Assembly: GCF_900215155.1 (NCBI RefSeq)
Contig: NZ_LT907980.1
Span: 1,488,001 to 1,552,000 of the forward strand
DNA from: Marinobacter sp. LV10R510-11A
Lineage (GTDB): Bacteria; Pseudomonadota; Gammaproteobacteria; Pseudomonadales; Oleiphilaceae
Reading direction: 5' to 3'
Length of the DNA: 64,000 nucleotides
The position numbers and the translations under genes were made by a program. The notes beneath the pieces were generated by a model. It saw nothing but the letters and a program-made list of their open reading frames with translations. It was not told the DNA's origin and searched no databases. This document shows, one piece after another, positions 1-9,424 of this stretch (the first letter of the stretch is position 1; each line of letters opens with the position of its first letter).

Positions 1-391
1 AGAAGCCCACACCAAACTGGCCGATAAGTTTGCTGTCTTTCTTTTCGTCGCCGGAGAGCTGCTGGAGAAATTCTGCGGTGCCCGAGCGGGCAATAGTGCC
101 TAGGTTCTGTACAACGTCGTCACGGGTCATGCCGATGCCGTTATCGGCCAGGGTGATGATGTTGGCTTCTTTGTCGAAGTCGAGACGGATCTGTAGTTCG
201 GACTCGCCTTCGTATAGGGCGTTGTCTTTCAGGGCGGCAAAGCGCAATTTATCTTCGGCATCGGAGGCGTTGGATATCAGCTCTCGGAGGAAGATTTCTT
301 TATTTGAGTACAGGGAATGGACCATCAGCTGAAGTAGCTGTTTCACTTCGGTCTGAAAGCCTAACGTCTCTTTTTGCGATTCAACCGTCAT
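1..391 (-). CDS. htpG: Chaperone protein HtpG (Hsp90), N-terminal part
   Basis: The gene enters from the left edge and only its first 130 codons are in the window. The reading starts [20 protein letters not shown] and contains the Hsp90 ATP-binding motifs: ELISNASDA near residue 35, DNGIGMT near residue 85 and GQFGVGF at the window edge. These are the GHKL-fold ATPase signatures of HtpG, a cytosolic ATP-dependent chaperone. The ATG at 391 is preceded by a good GGAGAG ribosome site. The gene is transcribed leftward and its 3' end is outside the window. Confidence is high because the motifs are family-specific. Confidence 0.95.
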   Translation of the reverse strand, partial: MTVESQKETLGFQTEVKQLLQLMVHSLYSNKEIFLRELISNASDAEDKLRFAALKDNALYEGESELQIRLDFDKEANIITLADNGIGMTRDDVVQNLGTIARSGTAEFLQQLSGDEKKDSKLIGQFGVGF

Positions 392-489
392 TTTAATTGT
401 CTCTCCTGCTTTGAGCATGTGAGGGGATTAGTCATGCAGCAAAAGTGGGGGCGTGCAGGGACATTTCAAGCCCCGGCACGCGAACGAGA

Positions 490-924
490 TCAGTCTTCTA
501 GCAGGAAGTGTGCTCTTGCGGTGGAGATGGGTTTGGTTCGGGATTTTTGCCAGGCGGTGATCATTACGTTTGCCACCCGGTTTCCCTGGCGGGTTAGCTG
601 GCACTCTGCGTAGGTTTCTCGGTCGAGGCCGGCGCGTAGGTAGTCCAGGGAAAAGTTGACGATTCTAGGCATGCGGGTGCTTTCTTGGGCGAGCATTAGG
701 TAGATCGCGGCAGAAAGCTCCATGAAGCCGCCGATGACGCCGCCGTGAATCGCGGGCAATACTGGGTTACCTAGGTTTCGGTCTTTTGCCGGCAGGCGGA
801 AGATAAGGTCGTCGCCGAACTGGTCGCACTCCAAACCAATGAAGCCTGCATAGGGAATGCTTTGTATCAGCCGGGAGAAATCACCGGTATCGCGGGTGTA
901 GTGCAGGATTTCTGGGTCGGTCAT
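490..924 (-). CDS. PaaI-family hotdog thioesterase
   Basis: A 144-residue protein of the PaaI/YbgC-like hotdog acyl-CoA thioesterase superfamily. The motif GNPVLPAIHGGVIGGFMELS near the middle is the typical HGG catalytic-helix signature. The ATG at 924 is chosen because its ATGA overlaps the stop of the upstream thioesterase by 4 bases, a translational-coupling arrangement; the longer open frame upstream is only the shadow of that gene. Two tandem hotdog genes probably act together, perhaps as a heterodimer, on unknown acyl-CoA esters. The substrate cannot be read from the sequence. Confidence 0.8.
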   Translation of the reverse strand: MTDPEILHYTRDTGDFSRLIQSIPYAGFIGLECDQFGDDLIFRLPAKDRNLGNPVLPAIHGGVIGGFMELSAAIYLMLAQESTRMPRIVNFSLDYLRAGLDRETYAECQLTRQGNRVANVMITAWQKSRTKPISTARAHFLLED

Positions 925-1391
925 ACCGGACCTCCGGTGATTTTTTCGCGGTAGGCTTTTGGCAGGGCTTCGGGGCCGATGCGCATAAAGGTGGCCACGC
1001 AGTTGGCCACGGTTTCGCCGCCTTCTTGATAGGCTTCGCACCGGGTAAAAATGATGTTACGGGTCATTTTATAGACTTCGGCCCGGGCGTAAACGGGTTT
1101 GCGCGGTTCGGCTGGGCGCATGTAATCCACCCGCAGATCCAGCGTGGGGCAAAGTTCGAATTCTTCCAACGCACAGATAAAAACAGACCCCGAGGTGGTA
1201 TCCATCAGCGTTGTTATGGCGCCGCCGTGAATCACACCGGTATCTGGGTTACCGATTATTCGGTCGTTGTATGGTAGGCACAGAGTGAGGCTGCGTTCGG
1301 TGGTCTCGGTAACAGACAAGCCAAGTTCTCTGGCCTGATTGAGCGTTTCGATAAACCGGGTAACCCGGTCGGCTCGGATTTGATCGTTCAT
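921..1391 (-). CDS. PaaI-family hotdog thioesterase
   Basis: A 156-residue cytoplasmic hotdog-fold protein with the signature GNPDTGVIHGGAITTLMDTT around residues 45-65, typical of the PaaI thioesterase family. It is the first gene of a two-gene leftward operon, overlapping the next thioesterase by 4 bases. The two share the fold and motif position but little sequence, so they look like an old duplication. Substrate unknown. Nothing in the sequence suggests damage. Confidence 0.82.
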   Translation of the reverse strand: MNDQIRADRVTRFIETLNQARELGLSVTETTERSLTLCLPYNDRIIGNPDTGVIHGGAITTLMDTTSGSVFICALEEFELCPTLDLRVDYMRPAEPRKPVYARAEVYKMTRNIIFTRCEAYQEGGETVANCVATFMRIGPEALPKAYREKITGGPV

Positions 1392-1498
1392 TCAGAACAA
1401 ACCTGTGTTTCGTGTGTTGGTTTTGGCCCATCGGTATTTCAAGCCGGCGGTAGCCGTGTAATTATATCTGTCAGGATATTCAATTACAGGAGTCGAGA

Positions 1499-2776
1499 GT
1501 GAAAAACGCCATCTTGCAACGCTGTGCCCCCATTATGGCACTTATGCTGCTGTTTACCGGGTGTTCTGTAAACCCAGTAACTGGCGAAAAACAGCTTTCG
1601 CTGATTGGTGAGAGCCAAGAACTCGCCATGGGTGCGGAACAATACACTCCCACCCAACAAACTCAGGGTGGGCAGTTTTACATCGATCCTGAGTTGACTC
1701 TGTACGTTCGGGAAGTGGGTAACAAGCTGGCCCGAGTGAGTGATAGGCCCGACCTGCCCTACGAGTTTGTTGTGCTGAATAGTGGCGTGCCCAATGCTTG
1801 GGCTTTGCCCGGCGGCAAGATTGCCGTTAACCGGGGGCTGCTGACAGAGCTTGAAGATGAGGCGCAACTGGCCTCTGTGCTCGGCCACGAGATTGTTCAC
1901 GCGGCGGCGCGCCACAGCGTTCAACGTATGCAGAAAGGAATGCTTATCAACGCTGGCGTGGCCGGCCTTGGTTTTGCACTGTCAGATAACGAGTGGGCTG
2001 GCCTGCTTATGGGCGGTGCTGCCGTAGGCGCACAGCTTGCTCTGGCTCAATACGGCCAGGGCGATGAACTGGAATCGGACCACTACGGCATGCTTTACAT
2101 GAAAGAGGCCGGCTATGATCCGCAAGCCGCGGTGGAGCTACAGGAGATTTTTCTCCAGCTTTCCGAGGGCCAGCAGTCAGGATTTGTGGACGGTCTTTTT
2201 GCCACACATCCACCTTCCGCCAAGCGTGTCCGCGAAAACAGCGAACTGGTTGATAAAATAGGCGGCGGTGGCTACCGAGGTGCCGATGTTTACAAGAAAA
2301 AAACCGCTACGCTGCGCAAGGTTCAGCCTGCCTACGACGCCCACGACAAAGCCATGAAGCTTGCTTCTGAGGGCGACATGAACGCGGCTCTTAAAAAGGT
2401 CAACGAAGCGATCAACCTGTTGCCCCGCGAAGCCATGTTTTACTCCTTGCGTGGCCGTATCTACCAGGAACAGAAAAAACACGAAAAGGCCTCGGCCGAT
2501 TTCGAGAAAGCGGTATCCATGTACCCCGAGATGTTCATGTATCGCATTCACAACGGCCTGACCGCACTGCAGCTCAATAATCTGGACAAGGCGCGAGAAA
2601 ACCTGACTCGAGCGAATGAAGTTGTGCCTACCTCAATCGCCTTCCTACGCCTGGGGGATATTGCAGCAAAAGAGAACAATCGCAAGGAAGCCATCGCTTA
2701 TTACAGCACCGCGGCTGAATCCAGCGGCGACGTAGCTGAAGAAGCACGCCGAAAACTGACTGCGCTCACTCGGTAA
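1499..2776 (+). CDS. M48-family metalloprotease lipoprotein with TPR repeats
   Basis: A 425-residue probable lipoprotein. The N-terminus has a hydrophobic stretch followed by the lipobox LFTGC (Cys at about residue 22), so it should be membrane-anchored on the periplasmic side. The zinc protease motif HEIVHAAARHS lies near residue 130, with a distal glutamate in ELESDHYG. After the protease domain the last 150 or so residues form tetratricopeptide repeats. The architecture resembles BepA/YfgC-type proteases that monitor outer-membrane protein assembly, but the lipobox differs from E. coli BepA, so no symbol is given. The start is GTG at 1499, supported by AGGAG seven bases upstream. Confidence 0.85.
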   Translation: MKNAILQRCAPIMALMLLFTGCSVNPVTGEKQLSLIGESQELAMGAEQYTPTQQTQGGQFYIDPELTLYVREVGNKLARVSDRPDLPYEFVVLNSGVPNAWALPGGKIAVNRGLLTELEDEAQLASVLGHEIVHAAARHSVQRMQKGMLINAGVAGLGFALSDNEWAGLLMGGAAVGAQLALAQYGQGDELESDHYGMLYMKEAGYDPQAAVELQEIFLQLSEGQQSGFVDGLFATHPPSAKRVRENSELVDKIGGGGYRGADVYKKKTATLRKVQPAYDAHDKAMKLASEGDMNAALKKVNEAINLLPREAMFYSLRGRIYQEQKKHEKASADFEKAVSMYPEMFMYRIHNGLTALQLNNLDKARENLTRANEVVPTSIAFLRLGDIAAKENNRKEAIAYYSTAAESSGDVAEEARRKLTALTR

Positions 2777-2800
2777 CAACGCCGATGCGCATATCTGAGG

Positions 2801-2832
2801 AGGCTGAAATCCTAGAGATTTCGGCCTTTTTT
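2801..2832 (+). terminator. Rho-independent terminator after the M48 protease gene
   Basis: An 11-base stem (AGGCTGAAATC / GATTTCGGCCT, one G-U type mismatch) with a 5-base loop is followed directly by six T residues, 24 bases after the protease stop codon. Confidence 0.8.
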
Positions 2833-2938
2833 CGTTTCTGGTCAAAGACTTGCCGTTAAAGCACAGTTTTATCGTCGCCGTGAACATTGACTTTTAGAGC
2901 AATAACTCTAAAGATCAGATATCAATAACCAATATCGG

Positions 2939-3493
2939 ATGACGGTCATGTTAGCGAAACGTATCCAGCCTATGGCTTCCCAGGCGCGCCGCTTGTATGT
3001 AGAGCTTATGTTCCAGGTAATGGGGCGGGCTCTGCAGGCGGTTAGCGAAGTTGATAGCGAGGTGCAGGGAGAAGCGCAAGCCCTGCCAAAAGGGTTCTTG
3101 TTTGAAATGATGGTGATGCCCGATGGCCCGAAGCTAATCGTGGAGCATATCGGTGAAGGCCGCCTCCATTATCACGGCGACTCAGCTCACCGCCCGGTGG
3201 ATGTCTCCATCAAGTTCAAGCACGTTGCCCACGCCTTTTTGGTGCTGTCATTTCAAGAAAAGACCGCGGTCGCTTTTGCCAACGATCGCATGCTGGTAGA
3301 CGGCGACGTGAGCTACGCCGTGCGCATGACCCGCGTACTCAACCGCCTAGAATCGTTCATTTTACCCAAAATTATCGCCAAGCGTGCGGTGAAAGAATAT
3401 CCGGCACACCTTCACCTCCCGGAAAAATTGATCAGTGCTGCACAGATTTACCTGAAGGTTGCCACTCATTTTGTCCAGACAGCGAGAGCCTAA
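2939..3493 (+). CDS. SCP2 sterol-binding-domain-like protein
   Basis: A 184-residue protein without a signal peptide. The central part (about residues 50-140) reads like an SCP2 sterol/lipid-binding domain: alternating strands, then the HAFLVLSFQEKTAVAFANDR segment and a helix. It overlaps the downstream iron alcohol dehydrogenase by one base (TAATG), so the two are almost certainly co-translated. A lipid-binding partner for an alcohol or aldehyde enzyme is a reasonable inference, but no substrate is visible. The family assignment is from pattern recognition and moderately sure. Confidence 0.65.
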   Translation: MTVMLAKRIQPMASQARRLYVELMFQVMGRALQAVSEVDSEVQGEAQALPKGFLFEMMVMPDGPKLIVEHIGEGRLHYHGDSAHRPVDVSIKFKHVAHAFLVLSFQEKTAVAFANDRMLVDGDVSYAVRMTRVLNRLESFILPKIIAKRAVKEYPAHLHLPEKLISAAQIYLKVATHFVQTARA

Positions 3494-4680
3494 TGTCCAA
3501 CACTTACTATGAGTTCTTCTGCCCGGTAAAAGTCATTGCCGGCAAAGCTGCCCTAGAGCACATCCCCTATGAGCTGAGCGGGCTGGCCGCCAAGCGCCCG
3601 ATGATCGTGACCGATAAGGGCGTTCGTGCCGCCGGCCTGCTAGAGCCAGTGATTGCAGCCTGCGAGGAAAGTGGCCTAGACATCATCAGCATTTACGACG
3701 ATGTGCCGCCAGATTCTTCAACATCGGTGGTGCGTGATATCGCCGCTATTTACCGCAAAGAAAAATGCGATTCCATCATTGCCGTAGGTGGTGGTTCCGC
3801 CATAGACACGGGCAAAGCCGTCAATATACTGGTCTCCGAAGGCGGCACTGATATTGCCAAATATGTAGGTGCAGGTGTGCTAAAGCGCGCACTCAAGCCA
3901 TTTTTTGTAGTGCCCACTACCGCGGGAACCGGCTCAGAAGTCACCTCCATTGCCGTGATTACCGACGAGACCAAAGGCATAAAGCTGCCCTTTACCTCGT
4001 CTTTCCTGCTGCCTAACGCCGCCATTATCGACCCGCGTATGACCCTCACGCTGCCGCCTCACATTACGGCTGCAACGGCCATGGATGCCATGACCCATGC
4101 CATCGAATCCTTCACCTGCATTGCAAAAAACCCGCTGAGCGACGCTTACGCCACTGCGGCTATCAAGAAAGTCAGCAAGTCGCTGTTGCAGGTAATGGAC
4201 AACCCGAAAGACAGCGACGGCAGGCTGGAACTGGCGCAAGCTTCCACCATGGCGGGCATCGCATTCTCCAATTCCATGGTTGGGCTGGTGCACTCCCTTG
4301 GCCACGCCACCGGCGCTATCTGCCACCTGCCCCACGGTTTGTGCATGAGCCTGTACCTGCCCTACGTGCTTGAGTACAACTTGGAAACCATACGCGAGCC
4401 GCTGGGTGAGCTGTTGCTGTACTTGGAAGGGCCAGAGGTTTACTCAGCCACGCCCGCCAGCCGCCGTGCAGAAGCCAGCATTTCAGCCCTTCGCACACTC
4501 AGAGATGCGCTTTACAAGCGCTGCCAGCTGCCCCGAACGTTGAGAGAAGCAGGTAAAGTGAGTGAAGACCAGCTGGATTTGATTGCAGAAATGGCGTTGA
4601 ACGACGGCTCCATCATGTTCAACCCAAAAGAGGTGTCTCTGAAAGACGCGCGAGCGGTTCTTCAGCGCGCCTGGGCCTAA
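3493..4680 (+). CDS. Iron-containing alcohol dehydrogenase
   Basis: A 395-residue group III (iron-dependent) NAD(P)-alcohol dehydrogenase. It shows the glycine-rich nucleotide motif VGGGSAIDTGKA near residue 97, the PTTAGTGSEVT motif near 140, and the metal-binding set D-A-M-T-H-A-I-E, GLVHSLGHATGA and ICHLPHG (one Asp and three His). Length is normal for the family. It is translationally coupled to the SCP2-like gene. Likely substrates are medium- or long-chain alcohols, as in marine hydrocarbon degraders, but this is inference. Confidence 0.9.
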   Translation: MSNTYYEFFCPVKVIAGKAALEHIPYELSGLAAKRPMIVTDKGVRAAGLLEPVIAACEESGLDIISIYDDVPPDSSTSVVRDIAAIYRKEKCDSIIAVGGGSAIDTGKAVNILVSEGGTDIAKYVGAGVLKRALKPFFVVPTTAGTGSEVTSIAVITDETKGIKLPFTSSFLLPNAAIIDPRMTLTLPPHITAATAMDAMTHAIESFTCIAKNPLSDAYATAAIKKVSKSLLQVMDNPKDSDGRLELAQASTMAGIAFSNSMVGLVHSLGHATGAICHLPHGLCMSLYLPYVLEYNLETIREPLGELLLYLEGPEVYSATPASRRAEASISALRTLRDALYKRCQLPRTLREAGKVSEDQLDLIAEMALNDGSIMFNPKEVSLKDARAVLQRAWA

Positions 4681-4698
4681 GTCTCGCCTACAAGTTAG

Positions 4699-4726
4699 AC
4701 CCAGGGTTCGGCACCGAGCCTTGGGT
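4699..4726 (+). terminator. Possible terminator hairpin after the alcohol dehydrogenase gene
   Basis: A 13-base imperfect inverted repeat (ACCCAGGGTTCGG / CCGAGCCTTGGGT, two wobble positions) starts 19 bases after the stop codon. The T-run is short (TTTAA), so termination would be weak. Confidence 0.45.
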
Positions 4727-4760
4727 TTAACAACCAAATGTTACGCTCAAAGAGTCCCTC

Positions 4761-5510
4761 TTGACGAAACATCCAAAACATCGCTGGCTCATAGCTTTCG
4801 CAAAACGTTTTGTTTGCATGCCCTTTCTTTTCGCCTTTGCATTTAGCACAAGTGCAGCCCCCGCAAGCGATCGAAAAGTGTTCCGCTTCAACATTTCGCC
4901 CAACGGCTACCCGCCCTACATGATTGTGGATCAGGAAGCGCCCACTGGCATTATGTGGGACGTTGTTTCGCTGATTTCGGAACGCCTTGGATACCAAACT
5001 GTTGCTAAAAAAATCCCGCACAAGCGCGTGGATCAGATGTTGTTGGATGGCTATATAGACGGCACTTCCCGGGCAATAGCGTGGACGCACGAGCCGGAGA
5101 ATTTCCTGTTCACAGAGCCTGTGGTCGAGGTTCAAGAAGTGTTTTTCACACCGAAACACACAGGCCAGACATACCACTCTCCCGAAGAGCTCTTTTCAAA
5201 AACAGTAGTCACTCACTTAGGCTATCTGTATCCGGAGCTGCAACCGCACTTTGAATCCGGTGACATAAAGCGTTTTGACGTTTCCCAAGATAGGGACATC
5301 TTTCGTTTTTTACTTCACGGTGACCGCTTTGACGCAGCTGTGGTGGACTTGCTCGTGGGTAAATGGATTCTTAAAAACGAAGGGTTGCGGGACCAGTTTA
5401 CGGTATCTTCCGGAGGCATGAGCTCCTACGGCTTTCGGGTGATGTTGCGCGCATTCGCGAGAACGGCGAACTGGAAGCCATCCTCGCGAACTACCGGTAA
5501 GCAGCTGTAG
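4761..5510 (+). CDS. Periplasmic solute-binding protein, family 3-like, C-terminus frameshifted
   Basis: A 249-residue exported protein resembling bacterial extracellular solute-binding proteins, family 3. A hydrophobic signal segment (about residues 10-33, ending in FSTSAAPA) precedes the PPYMIVD and GIMWDVV motifs. No permease or ATPase gene is adjacent, so it may be a stand-alone receptor. The last 20 residues are abnormal: after SSYGFRVMLR the other frame reads RIRENGELEAILANYR and stops at 5500, which is the usual family C-terminus. A small indel near 5440-5460 has probably shifted the frame. The start is a TTG at 4761, chosen because it keeps the positively charged signal N-region; the ATG at 4818 would remove it. 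Confidence 0.65.
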   Translation: MTKHPKHRWLIAFAKRFVCMPFLFAFAFSTSAAPASDRKVFRFNISPNGYPPYMIVDQEAPTGIMWDVVSLISERLGYQTVAKKIPHKRVDQMLLDGYIDGTSRAIAWTHEPENFLFTEPVVEVQEVFFTPKHTGQTYHSPEELFSKTVVTHLGYLYPELQPHFESGDIKRFDVSQDRDIFRFLLHGDRFDAAVVDLLVGKWILKNEGLRDQFTVSSGGMSSYGFRVMLRAFARTANWKPSSRTTGKQL

Positions 5511-5531
5511 CTGCCTACCCACAATTCCGCT

Positions 5532-8018
5532 TTATTCGAGCCGCCGCAATAGAAGCATGGGCGATACACTCAGCACCGGCCTAAGCTGCCAGCGCCCAAA
5601 CAACGCCAGTACCACTGCGCTGATGATAGGTATAGGCAACACAACCTGCCAGTGCCAGCTGAACTCCCCTTCAAACATCCGGAACTGCAAAGCCCAGACT
5701 GCCGCCTCGGCAGATGCAACACCCAAAAACCCGGCAAAGCCCCCAAGCAAAGCAAACTCCAGCATGGTGCTTCGTACCAGCAAGCTCTGGCGACCGCCAA
5801 GCGTGCGCAGCAGCGCTCCTTCCCTCTGGCGATCCTGAAGCGTGGCACTAACAACCGCGGCCATCACTACAAGCGCCGCCGCTAATATCAGTACAAGAAT
5901 GGCTTCTATGGCTTGGGTAACCTGCCGCACGATCTCCTGTATGCGCTCGATAATGTTATCGATTTCCAGCAACGAAACCGTCGGGAAACGCCGTGAGAAC
6001 TCGTTCAGCGCGCTTTTTTGGTCTCGTGGCAGGTAAAAGCTGGTTATCCAGGTGGCTGGCATATCCGTAAGGCCACCTCCCGGTGGGAAGGCCATGTAGA
6101 AATTGGGCTTCATGCTGTCCCACTGAACCGTGCGAGTACTGGTAACGGTTTCGGTGACCTTGTCGGAACCGATGGTAAATGTGAGTTCATCACCTAGGGC
6201 CAGGCCAAGCTTGCCCGCCAGCTCAGACTCCACGGATACGCCTGCTTTCTCGCCATCCTTAAACCAGCTACCCTCGACAATTTCATTGTCCTCGGGGAGC
6301 GTGGGCATCCAAGTGAGGTTCAATTCCCGGTTAAGCGCGCCCACTCTCTGGTCTTTGCTCACCACTTCTTTTACTGGCTGGCCGTTCAGTTCTGTCAGCC
6401 GGCCACGCACCATGGGGTAAAGCTGATCCAGCGGCTGGCCGCGCTCTTGCCAGAAGCCTGCAACTTCATCCACCGCATCTGGCGCTATGTTGATCAGGAA
6501 GTGATTGGGTGCGTCGTCAGGAAGCTGCGCCTGCCAGTCGTCTAACAAGGACGTGCGAACCAGAATTAGAGTCGTTGCCAGCATCAATGTCATGGCAAAA
6601 ACTGCAATCTGCGACAGGCTGGCCCGGCGGTGGCGATAAAGCCCTACCAAGGCCAAGCGCCAGGAATGCCCACCACCTCTCACCTTTCGTAATGCGGCTA
6701 TCAGAATCCCGCCCAAGAGGCCCAAGGCGCCGAGCAAAAGCGCCAAGCCGCCCAACAGGGAAACCACCAATGACAGTTCGCCCGCATACAGCCAAACCAG
6801 TCCGAACACTGCCACAATGGCGATCAGCACATCCGGTAGAGCTTCTCGGCCTGTTTCGCCAGGCTGGCTGCGTAACACGCGCATTGCAGGGACGTTTCTT
6901 AAGCGCCGGATGGGCGGGTAGGCGAAAGCAAACAGTGAAACCACCGCAGTAAGAAGCGCCGGTGTAAGTGCCAATGGATCCAGCTGAAACTCTACCGGCC
7001 TGTCCAGCGCCTCACTCAACAGCTGGGTGAGCACCCAAAACAGCGGCACGGCAACCAAAAGGCCACCCACCATACCGGTCACGCCCCAAAGTGCGAGGCG
7101 TTTCAGATAAAGCTGCCCAATTCCAGAGCTGCCGAGGCCCAGGGTTTTGAGCAATGCAACGGTGTCGCGCTGGGATAACGCATACTGTCGGCTGGCAACA
7201 GCGACCGCCACGGCGGCTAGCAACACCGCTAAACTACCCCCCAGCAACAAGAAGCTTTCAGCGCGATCCAGAGAACGTGAAAAGGTTTCGCCATCGCGAA
7301 CGCCTTCCCATTCGTGGCTGGGCCCGAGCTGCGGCTGCAACCACTGGTAGTAGCCCTCAAGCACCGCTTCATCGCCCGCAAACAGATAAACGTACTCTAC
7401 TCGACTGCCCTCTTTGATAACGCCAGTAGACGCCACGTCATCCACGTGCATCATCACCCGGGGCGCGAGTGCGGAGAGGCTGAACCCGCCATCTGGCTCG
7501 CGGAGCAGCAAACCGGATACCGTCAGGTTGCGGCTGCCTACTTCCAGCGTGTCACCCATGCGGATATCCAGCAGCTTTAAAAGCCTCGGATTAATCCAAA
7601 CTTCACTGGGGGCCGGCCCGTGTTGCACCTGTAACCGGGAGCCTTCGGAATCCCCCTGGATTTCGAGTTCCCCGCGCAAGGGGTATTCGTTGCTCACAGC
7701 TTTCACGGATACAAGCTGAAACGCATCGCTGCCAAACACCATGGTGGAGAACTCAACCATGCGGCCGGTTTCCAGCCCACGCTCCACCGCCTCGGTGATC
7801 CATGGCTCAGGCACAGGTTGGCCATTTTCCGATTCCAGTTGCCGGTCTGCCGCTAAGAAGGAACTGGCAGAAGTCACCAGCGTGTGTTGTAACTGGCTAG
7901 CGAACAGAGCAATAGTGGCGACCGTGGCAACCGCGATAATCAGTGCCGCAAGCACTACACGCACATCGCGTTCACGCCAGTCGCGGCGCACAGACATCAA
8001 TTTTTTTGCAGCACCCAT
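5532..8018 (-). CDS. ybbP: ABC transporter permease, YbbP family (FtsX-type)
   Basis: An 828-residue inner-membrane protein. It has one N-terminal membrane segment (about residues 22-45), a large periplasmic MacB-PCD-like region, a first FtsX block near residues 255-370, a central pair of helices near 390-440, another periplasmic part and a final FtsX block near 690-820. This two-FtsX-block plan is that of YbbP. It overlaps the end of the ATPase gene ybbA by one base, forming the leftward ybbA-ybbP operon divergent from tesA, as in E. coli. The pair is thought to act on envelope lipids or proteins; substrate unproven. Confidence 0.88.
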   Translation of the reverse strand: MGAAKKLMSVRRDWRERDVRVVLAALIIAVATVATIALFASQLQHTLVTSASSFLAADRQLESENGQPVPEPWITEAVERGLETGRMVEFSTMVFGSDAFQLVSVKAVSNEYPLRGELEIQGDSEGSRLQVQHGPAPSEVWINPRLLKLLDIRMGDTLEVGSRNLTVSGLLLREPDGGFSLSALAPRVMMHVDDVASTGVIKEGSRVEYVYLFAGDEAVLEGYYQWLQPQLGPSHEWEGVRDGETFSRSLDRAESFLLLGGSLAVLLAAVAVAVASRQYALSQRDTVALLKTLGLGSSGIGQLYLKRLALWGVTGMVGGLLVAVPLFWVLTQLLSEALDRPVEFQLDPLALTPALLTAVVSLFAFAYPPIRRLRNVPAMRVLRSQPGETGREALPDVLIAIVAVFGLVWLYAGELSLVVSLLGGLALLLGALGLLGGILIAALRKVRGGGHSWRLALVGLYRHRRASLSQIAVFAMTLMLATTLILVRTSLLDDWQAQLPDDAPNHFLINIAPDAVDEVAGFWQERGQPLDQLYPMVRGRLTELNGQPVKEVVSKDQRVGALNRELNLTWMPTLPEDNEIVEGSWFKDGEKAGVSVESELAGKLGLALGDELTFTIGSDKVTETVTSTRTVQWDSMKPNFYMAFPPGGGLTDMPATWITSFYLPRDQKSALNEFSRRFPTVSLLEIDNIIERIQEIVRQVTQAIEAILVLILAAALVVMAAVVSATLQDRQREGALLRTLGGRQSLLVRSTMLEFALLGGFAGFLGVASAEAAVWALQFRMFEGEFSWHWQVVLPIPIISAVVLALFGRWQLRPVLSVSPMLLLRRLE

Positions 8019-8737
8019 CAGTCAACGAGCTCCATTTCGATAACCGGTTCGGTTAACTCGCCTGCTTCAATATTGAACTGCCGAGCGCACCGGGCCGCCA
8101 GCTGTTCATCGTGGGTGACCATAACCAACGTGGTGCCCTGCTCCTGGTTCAGCGCCATCAGCAAATCTGAGATTTCCTGGCCGGTGCGGTTATCTAGGTT
8201 GCCGGTGGGTTCGTCTGCAAACAGAATGGCCGGATCGGAAGCAAACGCCCGGGCAATGGCAACCCGCTGCTGTTCGCCGCCCGACAACTGTCGCGGCGTG
8301 TGGGTAAGCCGCTCACCCAGCCCTACCCGTTCAAGAAGTTCCCGGGCACGTTTTTCCGGCGCCTCCATGCCCGCAAGTTCCAGCGGCAGCATCACGTTTT
8401 CCAGCGCGGTGAGGGCCGGTAGCAGTTGGAATGACTGGAATACAAACCCTACCCGGTGGGCACGCAATTTGGCCCGCTCATCTTCGCTTAGCTGGCTGAT
8501 GATCGAACCGTCGAGTTCAACGGTGCCTTCGGTGGGTGTGTCGAGACCGGCAAGCAATCCCAGCAAGGTGGTTTTCCCGGAACCAGAGCGGCCAACAATG
8601 GCTACGGATTCTCCCCGATTGATTTCAAGGCTGACCCCCTTCAAAATCGTCAGCGTATCTGTTTCTAGGCTCACGCGATGGGTCAGGTTTTCAACGCGCA
8701 GCATGGGTCGCTGGCTGTCAGGATTTGTAGTCTGCAT
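8018..8737 (-). CDS. ybbA: ABC transporter ATP-binding protein YbbA
   Basis: About 239 residues, a LolD/MacB-type ABC ATPase. Walker A is GRSGSGKTT, the Q-loop is FVFQSFQLLPALTALEN, the signature is LSGGEQQRVAIARA and Walker B is ILFADEPTGNLD, followed by the switch histidine in VMVTHDE. It would power the YbbP permease encoded directly downstream. The ATG at 8737 is preferred; an upstream TTG at 8779 would add 14 residues and reach into the shared promoter region with tesA. Divergence from tesA is conserved in gammaproteobacteria. Confidence 0.9.
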   Translation of the reverse strand: MQTTNPDSQRPMLRVENLTHRVSLETDTLTILKGVSLEINRGESVAIVGRSGSGKTTLLGLLAGLDTPTEGTVELDGSIISQLSEDERAKLRAHRVGFVFQSFQLLPALTALENVMLPLELAGMEAPEKRARELLERVGLGERLTHTPRQLSGGEQQRVAIARAFASDPAILFADEPTGNLDNRTGQEISDLLMALNQEQGTTLVMVTHDEQLAARCARQFNIEAGELTEPVIEMELVD

Positions 8738-8794
8738 GTTGCTCACGGGGCTCCCGGAAAAAGCATGTTCATTTATCAAGGGTTACGGGTGTTT

Positions 8795-9424
8795 ATGCAT
8801 ACGGTATTGCTGTACATCAGATCAATTGTATTCCTTCTGGTAGCGTTCATTGCCGTGCCTGTGTTGGCTGGCCAAAAAACGCTCCTAGTTGTAGGTGACA
8901 GCCTCAGTGCCGCCTACGGCGTACCCTCAGAAACAGCGTGGGTACAACTCCTGCGTGAACGCTTGCAAGACAACGGCCTGAGCAACTGGCGTGTGGTAAA
9001 TGCCAGCATAAGCGGCGAAACCACAGACGGCGGCGCCCGCCGGTTGCCTGACTTGCTCGAGAAAAATAATCCCTCCGTGGTTATTATCGAGTTAGGCGGT
9101 AACGACGGCCTTCGCGGCTTTCCCCCTGGCGTGATCAAATCGAATCTTGTATCTATGGTTAAAAACGTTCAGAGCTCCGGCGCCCAAGCTATCCTGGTTG
9201 GTATGCAGATACCCCCGAACTACGGCCAGCGCTACACGCAGATGTTCGCCGACATCTTTCCAGCGCTCTCAGACAGCTATAACACCGCTCTGGTTCCCTT
9301 CTTTTTAGACGGAATCTACGACCAAGAGAACCTGATGCAGGGGGACGGTATTCATCCGACTGCCGAAGGCCAGCCCAGACTGCTCGAGAACGTATGGCCG
9401 GTGCTCAAGCCTCTCCTTGAATAA
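8795..9424 (+). CDS. tesA: Multifunctional acyl-CoA thioesterase/arylesterase TesA
   Basis: A 209-residue exported SGNH hydrolase. A signal peptide (VFLLVAFIAVPVLA) precedes the four SGNH blocks: GDSLSAAYG with the nucleophile Ser, a Gly in NASISGETT, ELGGNDGLRG with the Asn, and DGIHP with the catalytic Asp and His. TesA hydrolyses acyl-CoA, lysophospholipid and aryl esters in the periplasm. The ATG at 8795 follows GGGTTACGGG and gives a compact signal peptide; the longer open frame upstream overlaps ybbA and is rejected. It is convergent with, and overlaps by 20 bases, the YheT-like hydrolase gene. Confidence 0.92.
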   Translation: MHTVLLYIRSIVFLLVAFIAVPVLAGQKTLLVVGDSLSAAYGVPSETAWVQLLRERLQDNGLSNWRVVNASISGETTDGGARRLPDLLEKNNPSVVIIELGGNDGLRGFPPGVIKSNLVSMVKNVQSSGAQAILVGMQIPPNYGQRYTQMFADIFPALSDSYNTALVPFFLDGIYDQENLMQGDGIHPTAEGQPRLLENVWPVLKPLLE

